A program made the translations under genes and the position numbers. 64,000 nucleotides of DNA from Bursaphelenchus xylophilus (Eukaryota > Nematoda > Chromadorea > Rhabditida > Aphelenchoididae), in NCBI GenBank assembly GCA_904066235.2, contig CAJFCV020000004.1, forward strand, positions 8,618,001-8,682,000, in the 5' to 3' direction. Below are positions 1 to 13,050 of the stretch, piece after piece; the first letter of the stretch is position 1; every line of letters begins with the position of its first letter. Below the pieces are notes generated by a model. The model had not been told where the DNA came from and searched no databases. It saw only the letters and a program-made list of their open reading frames with translations.

Positions 1-3000
1 GAACACTTTGATATTATACTAGGCACCGACTAAAAAAAAAGTGAATTGGAGATGTCGGAGTGAATTGACGGCACCAACACCATTTGAAATGTTACAGAAT
101 GAAATTTTAATACCGCAAGTTTCGCCTTTTTTGGAGCCAAACTGCGCCCGTAACAGGCCGAACACTTTGATATTATACTAGGCACCGACTAAAAAAAAGT
201 GAATTGGAGATGTCGAAGTGAATTGACGGCACCAACACCATTTGAAATGTTACAGAATGAAATTTTAATACCGCAAGTTTCGCCTTTTTTGGAGCCAAAC
301 TGCGCCCGTAACAGGCCGAACACTTTGATATTATACTAGGCACCGATTAAAAAAAAGTGAATTGGAGATGTCAGAGTGAATTGACGACACCTAGACCATT
401 TGAAATGTTACAGAATGAAATTTTAATACCGCAAGTATCGCCTTTTTTGGAGCCAAACTGCGCCCGTAACAGGCCGAACACTTTGATATTATACTAGGCA
501 CCGACTAAAAAAAAGTGAATTGGAGATGTCGAAGTGAATTGACGGCACCAACACCATTTGAAATGTTACAGAATGAAATTTTAATACCGCAAGTTTCGCC
601 TTTTTTGGAGCCAAACTGCGCCCGTAACAGGCCGAACACTTTGATATTATACTAGGCACCGATTAAAAAAAGTGAATTGGAGATGTCAGAGTGAATTGAC
701 GACACCTAGACCATTTGAAATGTTACAGAATGAAATTTTAATACCGCAAGTATCGCCTTTTTTGGAGCCAAACTGCGCCCGTAACAGGCCGAACACTTTG
801 ATATTATACTAGGCACCGACTAAAAAAAAGTGAATTGGAGATGTCAGAGTGAATTGACGGCACCAACACCATTTGAAATGTTACAGAATGAAATTTTAAT
901 ACCGCAAGTTTCGCCTTTTTTGGAGCCAAACTGCGCCCGTAACAGGCCGAACACTTTGATATTATACTAGGCACCGATTAAAAAAAAGTGAATTGGAGAT
1001 GTCAGAGTGAATTGACGACACTTAGACCATTTGAAATGTTACAGAATGAAATTTTAATACCGCAAGTATCGCCTTTTTTGGAGCCAAACTGCGCCCGTAA
1101 CAGGCCGAAGACTTTGATATTATACTAGGCACCGACTAAAAAAAGTGAATTGGAGATGTCAGAGTGAATTGACGACACCTAGACCATTTGAAATGTTACA
1201 GAATGAAATTTTAATACCGCAAGTTTCGCCTTTTTTGGAGCCAAACTGCGCCCGTAACAGGCCGAACACTTTGATATTATACTAGGCACCGACTAAAAAA
1301 AAAGTGAATTGGAGATGTCGGAGTGAATTGACGGCACCAAACACCATTTGAAATGTTACAGAATGAAATTTTAATACCGCAAGTTTCGCCTTTTTTGGAG
1401 CCAAACTGCGCCCGTAACATGCCGAACACTTTGATATTATACTAGGCACCGATTAAAAAAAAGTGAATTAGAGATGACGGAGTGAATTGACGACACCAAC
1501 ACCATTTGAAATGTTACAGAATGAAATTTTAATACCGCAAGTTTCACCTTTTTTGGAGCCAAATTGCGCCCGTAACAAGCCGAAAACTTTGATATTATAC
1601 TAGGCACCGATTAAAAAAAAAGTGAATTAGAGATGACGGAGTGAATTGACGACACCTAGACCATTTGAAATGTTACAGAATGAAATTTTAATACCGCAAG
1701 TTTCGCCTTTTTTGGAGCCAAACTGCGCCCGTAACAGGCCGAACACTTTGATATTATACTAGGCACCGACTAAAAAAAAGTGAATTGGAGATGTCGGAGT
1801 GAATTGACGGCACCAACACCATTTGAAATGTTACAGAATGAAATTTTAATACCGCAAGTTTCGCCTTTTTTGGAGCCAAATTGCGCCCGTAACAAGCCGA
1901 ACACTTTGATATTATACTAGGCACCGATTAAAAAAAAAAGTGAATTAGAGATGACGGAGTGAATTGACGACACCTAGACCATTTGAAATGTTACAGAATG
2001 AAATTTTAATACCGCAAGTATCGCCTTTTTTGGAGCCACACTGCGCCCGTAACAGGCCGAACACTTTGATATTATACTAGGCACCGACTAAAAAAAAGTG
2101 AATTGGAGATGTCAGAGTGAATTGACGACACCTAGACCATTTGAAATGTTACAGAATGAAATTTTAATACCGCAAGTATCGCCTTTTTTGGAGCCACACT
2201 GCGCCCGTAACAGGCCGAACACTTTGATATTATACTAGGCACCGATTAAAAAAAGTGAATTGGAGATGTCAGAGTGAATTGACGACACCTAGACCATTTG
2301 AAATGTTACAGAATGAAATTTTAATAACGCAAGTTTCGCCTTTTTTGGAGCCAAACTGCGCCCGTAACAGGCCGAACACTTTGATATTATACTAGGCACC
2401 GACTAAAAAAAAGTGAATTGGAGATGTCAGAGTGAATTGACGACACCTAGACCATTTGAAATGTTACAGAATGAAATTTTAATACCGCAAGTATCGCCTT
2501 TTTTGGAGCCAAATTGCGCCCGTAACAGGCCGAACACTTTGATATTATACTAGGCACCGATTAAAAAAAGTGAATTGGAGATGTCAGAGTGAATTGACGA
2601 CACCTATACCATTTGAAATGTTACAGAATGAAATTTTAATACCGCAAGTTTCGCCTTTTTTGGAGCCAAACTGCGCCCGTAACAGGCCGAACACTTTGAT
2701 ATTATACTAGGCACCGATTAAAAAAAAGTGAATTGGAGATGTCAGAGTGAATTGACGACACCTAGACCATTTGAAATGTTACAGAATGAAATTTTAATAC
2801 CGCAAGTTTCGCCTTTTTTGGAGCCAAACTGCGCCCGTAACAGGCCGAACACTTTGATATTATACTAGGCACCGACTAAAAAAAAGTGAATTGGAGATGT
2901 CGGAGTGAATTGACGGCACCAACACCATTTGAAATGTTACAGAATGAAATTTTAATACCGCAAGTATCGCCTTTTTTGGAGCCAAATTGCGCCCGTAACA

Positions 3001-6000
3001 GGCCGAACACTTTGATATTATACTAGGCACCGATTAAAAAAAAGTGAATTGGAGATGTCAGAGTGAATTGACGACACCTAGACCATTTGAAATGTTACAG
3101 AATGAAATTTTAATAACGCAAGTTTCGCCTTTTTTGGAGCCAAACTGCGCCCGTAACAGGCCGAACACTTTGATATTATACTAGGCACCGACTAAAAAAA
3201 AGTGAATTGGAGATGTCGGAGTGAATTGACGGCACCAACACCATTTGAAATGTTACAGAATGAAATTTTAATACCGCAAGTATCGCCTTTTTTGGAGCCA
3301 AACTGCGCCCGTAACAGGCCGAACACTTTGATATTATACTAGGCACCGATTAAAAAAAGTGAATTGGAGATGTCAGAGTGAATTGACGACACCAACACCA
3401 TTTGAAATGTTACAGAATGAAATTTTAATACCGCAAGTTTCGCCTTTTTTGGAGCCAAACTGCGCCCGTAACATGCCGAACACTTTGATATTATACTAGG
3501 CACCGATTAAAAAAAAAAGTGAATTAGAGATGACGGAGTGAATTGACAACACCTACACCATTTGAAATGTTACAGAATGAAATTTTAATACCGCAAGTTT
3601 CGCCTTTTTTGGAGCCAAACTGCGCCCGTAACAGGCCGAACACTTTGATATTATACTAGGCACCGACTAAAAAAAGTGAATTGGAGATGTCGGAGTGAAT
3701 TGACGGCACCAACACCATTTGAAATGTTACAGAATGAAATTTTAATACCGCAAGTATCGCCTTTTTTGGAGCCAAATTGCGCCCGTAACAGGCCGAACAC
3801 TTTGATATTATACTAGGCACCGATTAAAAAAAAGTGAATTGGAGATGTCAGAGTGAATTGACGACACCTAGACCATTTGAAATGTTACAGAATGAAATTT
3901 TAATACCGCAAGTATCGCCTTTTTTGGAGCCAAATTGCGCCCGTAACAGGCCGAACACTTTGATATTATACTAGGCACCGATTAAAAAAAAAGTGAATTG
4001 GAGATGTCAGAGTGAATTGACGACACCTATACCATTTGAAATGTTACAGAATGAAATTTTAATACCGCAAGTTTCGCCTTTTTTGGAGCCAAACTGCGCC
4101 CGTAACAGGCCGAACACTTTGATATTATACTAGGCACCGACTAAAAAAAAGTGAATTGGAGATGTCAGAGTGAATTGACGACACCTAGACCATTTGAAAT
4201 GTTACAGAATGAAATTTTAATACCGCAAGTATCGCCTTTTTTGGAGCCAAATTGCGCCCGTAACAGGCCGAACACTTTGATATTATACTAGGCACCGATT
4301 AAAAAAAGTGAATTGGAGATGTCAGAGTGAATTGACGACACCTATACCATTTGAAATGTTACAGAATGAAATTTTAATACCGCAAGTTTCGCCTTTTTTG
4401 GAGCCAAACTGCGCCCGTAACAGGCCGAACACTTTGATATTATACTAGGCACCGATTAAAAAAAAAGTGAATTGGAGATGTCAGAGTGAATTGACGACAC
4501 CTAGACCATTTGAAATGTTACAGAATGAAATTTTAATACCGCAAGTTTCGCCTTTTTTGGAGCCAAACTGCGCCCGTAACAGGCCGAACACTTTGATATT
4601 ATACTAGGCACCGACTAAAAAAAAGTGAATTGGAGATGTCGGAGTGAATTGACGGCACCAACACCATTTGAAATGTTACAGAATGAAATTTTAATACCGC
4701 AAGTATCGCCTTTTTTGGAGCCAAATTGCGCCCGTAACAGGCCGAACACTTTGATATTATACTAGGCACCGATTAAAAAAAAGTGAATTGGAGATGTCAG
4801 AGTGAATTGACGACACCTAGACCATTTGAAATGTTACAGAATGAAATTTTAATAACGCAAGTTTCGCCTTTTTTGGAGCCAAACTGCGCCCGTAACAGGC
4901 CGAACACTTTGATATTATACTAGGCACCGACTAAAAAAAAAGTGAATTGGAGATGTCAGAGTGAATTGACGACACCTACACCATTTGAAATGTTACAGGA
5001 TGAAATTTTAATACCGCAAGTTTCGCCTTTTTTGGAGCCAAACTGCGCCCGTAACAGGCCGAACACTTTTATATTATACTGGGCACCGATTAAAAAAAAA
5101 AGTGAATTGGAGATGTCGGAGTGAATTGACAACACCTACACCATTTGAAATGTTACAGGATGAAATTTTAATACCGCAAGTATCGCCTTTTTTGGAGCCA
5201 AACTGCGCCCGTAACAGGCCGAACACTTTGATATTATACTAGGCACCGATTAAAAAAAAAGTGAATTGGAGATGTCAGAGTGAATTGACGACACCAACAC
5301 CATTTGAAATGTTACAGAATGAAATTTTAATACCGCAAGTTTCGCCTTTTTTGGAGCCAAACTGCGCCCGTAACATGCCGAACACTTTGATATTATACTA
5401 GGCACCGATTAAAAAAAAAGGTGAATTAGAGATGACGGAGTGAATTGACGACACCAACACCATTTGAAATGTTACAGAATGAAATTTTAATACCGCAAGT
5501 TTCGCCTTTTTTGGAGCCAAACTGCGCCCGTAACAGGCCGAACACTTTTATATTATACTGGGCACCGATTAAAAAAAAAAGTGAATTGGAGATGTCGGAG
5601 TGAATTGACAACACCTACACCATTTGAAATGTTACAGGATGAAATTTTAATACCGCAAGTTTCGCCTTTTTTGGAGCCAAACTGCGCCCGTAACAGGCCG
5701 AACACTTTGATATTATACTAGGCACCGACTAAAAAAAAGTGAATTGGAGATGTCGGAGTGAATTGACAACACCTACACCATTTGAAATGTTACAGAATGA
5801 AATTTTAATACCGCAAGTTTCGCCTTTTTTGGAGCCAAACTGCGCCCGTAACAGGCCGAACACTTTGATATTATACTAGGCACCGACTAAAAAAAAAGTG
5901 AATTGGAGATGTCAGAGTGAATTGACGACACCTAGACCATTTGAAATGTTACAGAATGAAATTTAAATACCGCAAGTATCGCCTTTTTTGGAGCCAAATT

Positions 6001-7960
6001 GCGCCCGTAACAGGCCGAACACTTTGATATTATACTAGGCACCGACTAAAAAAAGTGAATTGGAGATGTCGGAGTGAATTGACGGCACCAAACACCATTT
6101 GAAATGTTACAGAATGAAATTTTAATACCGCAAGTTTCGCCTTTTTTGGAGCCAAACTGCGCCCGTAACATGCCGAACACTTTGATATTATACTAGGCAC
6201 CGATTAAAAAAAAAGTGAATTAGAGATGACGGAGTGAATTGACGACACCAACACCATTTGAAATGTTACAGAATGAAATTTTAATACCGCAAGTTTCACC
6301 TTTTTTGGAGCCAAACTGCGCCCGTAACAGGCCGAACACTTTGATTTTATACTAGGCACCGACTAAAAAAAAGTGAATTGGAGATGTCGGAGTGAATTGA
6401 CGGCACCAACACCATTTGAAATGTTACAGAATGAAATTTTAATACCGCAAGTTTCGCCTTTTTTGGAGCCAAATTGCGCCCGTAACAGGCCGAACACTTT
6501 GATATTATACTAGGCACCGACTAAAAAAAAGTGAATTGGAGATGTCAGAGTGAATTGACGACACCTAGACCATTTGAAATGTTACAGAATGAAATTTTAA
6601 TACCGCAAGTATCGCCTTTTTTGGAGCCAAATTGCGCCCGTAACAGGCCGAACACTTTGATATTATACTAGGCACCGATTAAAAAAAAAGTGAATTGGAG
6701 ATGTCAGAGTGAATTGACGACACCTATACCATTTGAAATGTTACAGAATGAAATTTTAATACCGCAAGTTTCGCCTTTTTTGGAGCCAAACTGCGCCCGT
6801 AACAGGCCGAACACTTTGATATTATACTAGGCACCGATTAAAAAAAAAAGTGAATTAGAGATGACGGAGTGAATTGACGACACCTAGACCATTTGAAATG
6901 TTACAGAATGAAATTTTAGTACCGCAAGTATCGCCTTTTTTGGAGCCAAACTGCGCCCGTAACAGGCCGAACACTTTGATATTATACTAGGCACCGACTA
7001 AAAAAAAAGTGAATTGGAGATGTCAGAGTGAATTGACGACACCTAGACCATTTGAAATGTTACAGAATGAAATTTTAATACCGCAAGTTTCGCCTTTTTT
7101 GGAGCCAAACTGCGCCCGTAACAGGCCGAACACTTTGATATTATACTAGGCACCGACTAAAAAAAAGTGAATTGGAGATGTCGGAGTGAATTGACAACAC
7201 CTACACCATTTGAAATGTTACAGAATGACATTTTAATACCGCAAGTTTCGCCTTTTTTGGAGCCAAATTGCGCCCGTAACAAGCCGAACACTTTGATATT
7301 ATACTAGGCACCGACTAAAAAAAAAGTGAATTGGAGATGTCAGAGTGAATTGACGACACCTAGACCATTTGAAATGTTACAGAATGAAATTTTAATACCG
7401 CAAGTTTCGCCTTTTTTGGAGCCAAACTGCGCCCGTAACAGGCCGAACACTTTGATATTATACTAGGCACCGACTAAAAAAAAAAGTGAATTGGAGATGT
7501 CAGAGTGAATTGACGACACCTAGACCATTTGAAATGTTACAGAATGAAATTTTAATACCGCAAGTTTCGCCTTTTTTGGAGCCAAACTAAGCCCGTAACA
7601 GGCCGAACACTTTGATATTATACTAGGCACCGACTAAAAAAAAAGTGAATTGGAGATGTCAGAGTGAATTGACGACACCTAGACCATTTGAAATGTTACA
7701 GAATGAAATTTTAATACCGCAAGTATCGCCTTTTTTGGAGCCAAATTGCGCCCGTAACAGGCCGAACACTTTGATATTATACTAGGCACCGATTAAAAAA
7801 AGTGAATTGGAGATGTCAGAGTGAATTGACGACACCTATACCATTTGAAATGTTACAGAATGAAATTTTAATACCGCAAGTTTCGCCTTTTTTGGAGCCA
7901 AACTGCGCCCGTAACAGGCCGAACACTTTGATATTATACTAGGCACCGATTAAAAAAAAA

Positions 7961-10900
7961 GTGAATTGGAGATGTCAGAGTGAATTGACGACACCTAGAC
8001 CATTTGAAATGTTACAGAATGAAATTTTAATACCGCAAGTTTCGCCTTTTTTGGAGCCAAACTGTGCCCGTAACAGGCCGAACACTTTTATATTATACTG
8101 GGCACCGATTAAAAAAAAAAGTGAATTGGAGATGTCAGAGTGAATTGACGACACCTATACCATTTGAAATGTTACAGAATGAAATTTTAATACCGCAAGT
8201 TTCGCCTTTTTTGGAGCCAAACTGCGCCCGTAACAGGCCGAACACTTTGATATTATACTAGGCACCGGCTAAAAAAAAAGTGAATTGGAGATGTCGGAGT
8301 GAATTGACGGCACCAACACCATTTCAAATGTTACAGAATGAAATTTTAATACCGCAAGTTTCGCCTTTTTTGGAGCCAAACTGCGCCCGTAACAGGCCGA
8401 ACACTTTGATATTATACTAGGCACCGGCTAAAAAAAAGTGAATTGGAGATGTCAGAGTGAATTGACGGCACCAACACCATTTGAAATATTACAGAATGAA
8501 ATTTTAATACCGCAAGTTTCGCCTTTTTTGGAGCCAAACTGCGCCCGTAACAGGCCGAACACTTTGATATTATACTAGGCACCGACTAAAAAAAAAGTGA
8601 ATTGGAGATGTCGGAGTGAATTGACAACACCTACACCATTTGAAATGTTACAGAATGAAATTTTAATACCGCAAGTTTCGCCTTTTTTGGAGCCAAACTG
8701 CGCCCGTAACAGGCCGAACACTTTGATATTATACTAGGCACCGACTAAAAAAAAAGTGAATTGGAGATGTCGGAGTGAATTGACAACACCTACACCATTT
8801 GAAATGTTACAGAATGAAATTTTAATACCGCAAGTTTCGCCTTTTTTGGAGCCAAACTGCGCCCGTAACAGGCCGAACACTTTGATATTATACTAGGCAC
8901 CGACTAAAAAAAAGTGAATTGGAGATGTCAGAGTGAATTGACGGCACCAACACCATTTGAAATGTTACAGAATGAAATTTTAATACCGCAAGTTTCGCCT
9001 TTTTTGGAGCCAAACTGCGCCCGTAACAGGCCGAACACTTTGATATTATACTAGGCACCGATTAAAAAAAAAGTGAATTGGAGATGTCAGAGTGAATTGA
9101 CGACACCTAGACCATTTGAAATGTTACAGAATGAAATTTTAATACCGCAAGTTTCGCCTTTTTTGGAGCCAAACTGCGCCCGTAACAGGCCGAACACTTT
9201 TATATTATACTGGGCACCGATTAAAAAAAAAAGTGAATTGGAGATGTCAGAGTGAATTGACGACACCTAGACCATTTGAAATGTTACAGAATGAAATTTT
9301 AATACCGCAAGTTTCGCCTTTTTTGGAGCCAAACTGCGCCCGTAACAGGCCGAACACTTTGATATTATACTAGGCACCGGCTAAAAAAAAAGTGAATTGG
9401 AGATGTCAGAGTGAATTGACGGCACCAACACCATTTGAAATATTACAGAATGAAATTTTAATACCGCAAGTTTCGCCTTTTTTGGAGCCAAACTGCGCCC
9501 GTAACAGGCCGAACACTTTGATATTATACTAGGCACCGACTAAAAAAAAAGTGAATTGGAGATGTCGGAGTGAATTGACAACACCTACACCATTTGAAAT
9601 GTTACAGAATGAAATTTTAATACCGCAAGTTTCGCCTTTTTTGGAGCCAAACTGCGCCCGTAACAGGCCGAACACTTTGATATTATACTAGGCACCGACT
9701 AAAAAAAAAGTGAATTGGAGATGTCGGAGTGAATTGACAACACCTACACCATTTGAAATGTTACAGAATGAAATTTTAATACCGCAAGTTTCGCCTTTTT
9801 TGGAGCCAAACTGCGCCCGTAACAGGCCGAACACTTTGATATTATACTAGGCACCGACTAAAAAAAAGTGAATTGGAGATGTCAGAGTGAATTGACGGCA
9901 CCAACACCATTTGAAATGTTACAGAATGAAATTTTAATACCGCAAGTTTCGCCTTTTTTGGAGCCAAACTGCGCCCGTAACAGGCCGAACACTTTGATAT
10001 TATACTAGGCACCGATTAAAAAAAAGTGAATTGGAGATGTCAGAGTGAATTGACGACACCTAGACCATTTGAAATGTTACAGAATGAAATTTTAATACCG
10101 CAAGTTTCGCCTTTTTTGGAGCCAAACTGCGCCCGTAACAGGCCGAACACTTTGATATTATACTAGGCACCGGCTAAAAAAAAGTGAATTGGAGATGTCA
10201 GAGTGAATTGACGGCACCAACACCATTTGAAATATTACAGAATGAAATTTTAATACCGCAAGTTTCGCCTTTTTTGGAGCCAAACTGCGCCCGTAACAGG
10301 CCGAACACTTTGATATTATACTAGGCACCGACTAAAAAAAAGTGAATTGGAGATGTCGGAGTGAATTGACAACACCTACACCATTTGAAATGTTACAGAA
10401 TGAAATTTTAATACCGCAAGTTTCGCCTTTTTTGGAGCCAAACTGCGCCCGTAACAGGCCGAACACTTTGATATTATACTAGGCACCGACTAAAAAAAAG
10501 TGAATTGGAGATGTCGGAGTGAATTGACAACACCTACACCATTTGAAATGTTACAGAATGAAATTTTAATACCGCAAGTTTCGCCTTTTTTGGAGCCAAA
10601 CTGCGCCCGTAACAGGCCGAACACTTTGATATTATACTAGGCACCGATTAAAAAAAAGTGAATTGGAGATGTCAGAGTGAATTGACGACACCTAGACCAT
10701 TTGAAAGTTTACAGAATGAAATTTTAATACCGCAAGTTTCGCCTTTTTTGGAGCCAAACTGCGCCCGTAACAGGCCGAACACTTTGATATTATACTAGGC
10801 ACCGATTAAAAAAAAAGTGAATTGGAGATGTCAGAGTAAATTGACGGCACCAACACCATTTGAAATGTTACAAAATGAAATTTTAATACCGCAAGTTTCG

Positions 10901-12240
10901 CCTTTTTTGGAGCCAAACTGCGCCCGTAACAGGCCGAACACTTTGATATTATACTAGGCACCGATTAAAAAAAAGTGAATTGGAGATGTCAGAGTAAATT
11001 GACGGCACCAACACCATTTGAAATGTTACAAAATGAAATTTTAATACCGCAAGTTTCGCCTTTTTTGGAGCCAAACTGCGCCCGTAACAGGCCGAACACT
11101 TTGATATTATACTAGGCACCGGCTAAAAAAAAAGTGAATTGGAGATGTCAGAGTGAATTGACGGCACCAACACCATTTGAAATATTACAGAATGAAATTT
11201 TAATACCGCAAGTTTCGCCTTTTTTGGAGCCAAACTGCGCCCGTAACAGGCCGAACACTTTGATATTATACTAGGCACCGACTAAAAAAAAAAGTGAATT
11301 GGAGATGTCGGAGTGAATTGACAACACCTACACCATTTGAAATGTTACAGAATGAAATTTTAATACCGCAAGTTTCGCCTTTTTTGGAGCCAAACTGCGC
11401 CCGTAACAGGCCGAACACTTTGATATTATACTAGGGACCGACTAAAAAAAAAAGTGAATTGGAGATGTCGGAGTGAATTGACAACACCTACACCATTTGA
11501 AATGTTACAGAATGAAATTTTAATACCGCAAGTTTCGCCTTTTTTGGAGCCAAACTGCGCCCGTAACAGGCCGAACACTTTGATATTATACTAGGCACCG
11601 ACTAAAAAAAAGTGAATTGGAGATGTCAGAGTGAATTGACGGCACCAACACCATTTGAAATATTACAGAATGAAATTTTAATACCGCAAGTTTCGCCTTT
11701 TTTGGAGCCAAACTGCGCCCGTAACAGGCCGAACACTTTGATATTATACTAGGCACCGACTAAAAAAAAAAGTGAATTGGAGATGTCGGAGTGAATTGAC
11801 AACACCTACACCATTTGAAATATTACAGAATGAAATTTTAATACCGCAAGTTTCGCCTTTTTTGGAGCCAAACTGCGCCCGTAACAGGCCGAACACTTTG
11901 ATATTATACTAGGCACCGATTAAAAAAAAAAGTGAATTGGAGATGTCAGAGTAAATTGACGGCACCAACACCATTTGAAATGTTACAAAATGAAATTTTA
12001 ATACCGCAAGTTTCGCCTTTTTTGGAGCCAAACTGCGCCCGTAACAGGCCGAACACTTTGATATTATACTAGGCACCGATTAAAAAAAAAAGTGAATTGG
12101 AGATGTCAGAGTAAATTGACGGCACCAACACCATTTGAAATGTTACAAAATGAAATTTTAATACCGCAAGTTTCGCCTTTTTTGGAGCCAAACTGCGCCC
12201 GTAACAGGCCGAACACTTTGATATTATACTAGGCACCGAT
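7961..12240. repeat. Higher-order repeat zone within the satellite (5-7 monomers per unit)
   Basis: A recognisable order of monomer variants recurs. One CTAGACC monomer ends in TTTTATATTATACTGGGC. It is followed by a CACCGGCT junction, a monomer with GAAATATTACAG, two ATTGACAACACC monomers and one ATTGACGGCACC monomer. The unit starting at 7961 has seven monomers (about 1112 bp) and the next, at 9073, has six. Shorter versions follow near 10027 and 11100. The shrinking unit suggests repeated unequal exchange. The exact boundaries are approximate. Confidence 0.75.
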
Positions 12241-13050
12241 TAAAAAAAAGTGAATTGGAGATGTCAGAGTGAATTGACGACACCTAGACCATTTGAAATT
12301 TTACAGAATGAAATTTTAATACCGCAAGTTTCGCCTTTTTTGGAGCCAAACTGCGCCCTTAACAGGCCGAACATTTTTGATATTATACTAGGCACCGATT
12401 AAAAAAAAAAGTGAATTGGAGATGTCAGAGTGAATTGACGACACCTAGACCATTTGAAATTTTACAGAATGAAATTTTAATACCGCAAGTTTCGCCTTTT
12501 TTGGAGCCAAACTGCGCCCTTAACAGGCCGAACATTTTTGATATTATACTAGGCACCGATTAAAAAAAAAGTGAATTGGAGATGTCAGAGTGAATTGGCG
12601 ACACCTAGACCATTTGAAATTTTACAGAATGAAATTTTAATACCGCAAGTTTCGCCTTTTTTGGAGCCAAACTGCGCCCTTAACAGGCCGAACATTTTTG
12701 ATATTATACTAGGCACCGATTAAAAAAAAAGTGAATTGGAGATGTCAGAGTGAATTGACGACACCTAGACCATTTGAAATTTTACAGAATGAAATTTTAA
12801 TACCGCAAGTTTCGCCTTTTTTGGAGCCAAACTGCGCCCTTAACAGGCCGAACATTTTTGATATTATACTAGGCACCGATTAAAAAAAAAAGTGAATTGG
12901 AGATGTCAGAGTGAATTGACGACACCTAGACCATTTGAAATTTTACAGAATGAAATTTTAATACCGCAAGTTTCGCCTTTTTTGGAGCCAAACTGCGCCC
13001 GTAACAGGCCGAACACTTTGATATTATACTAGGCACCGACTAAAAAAAAA

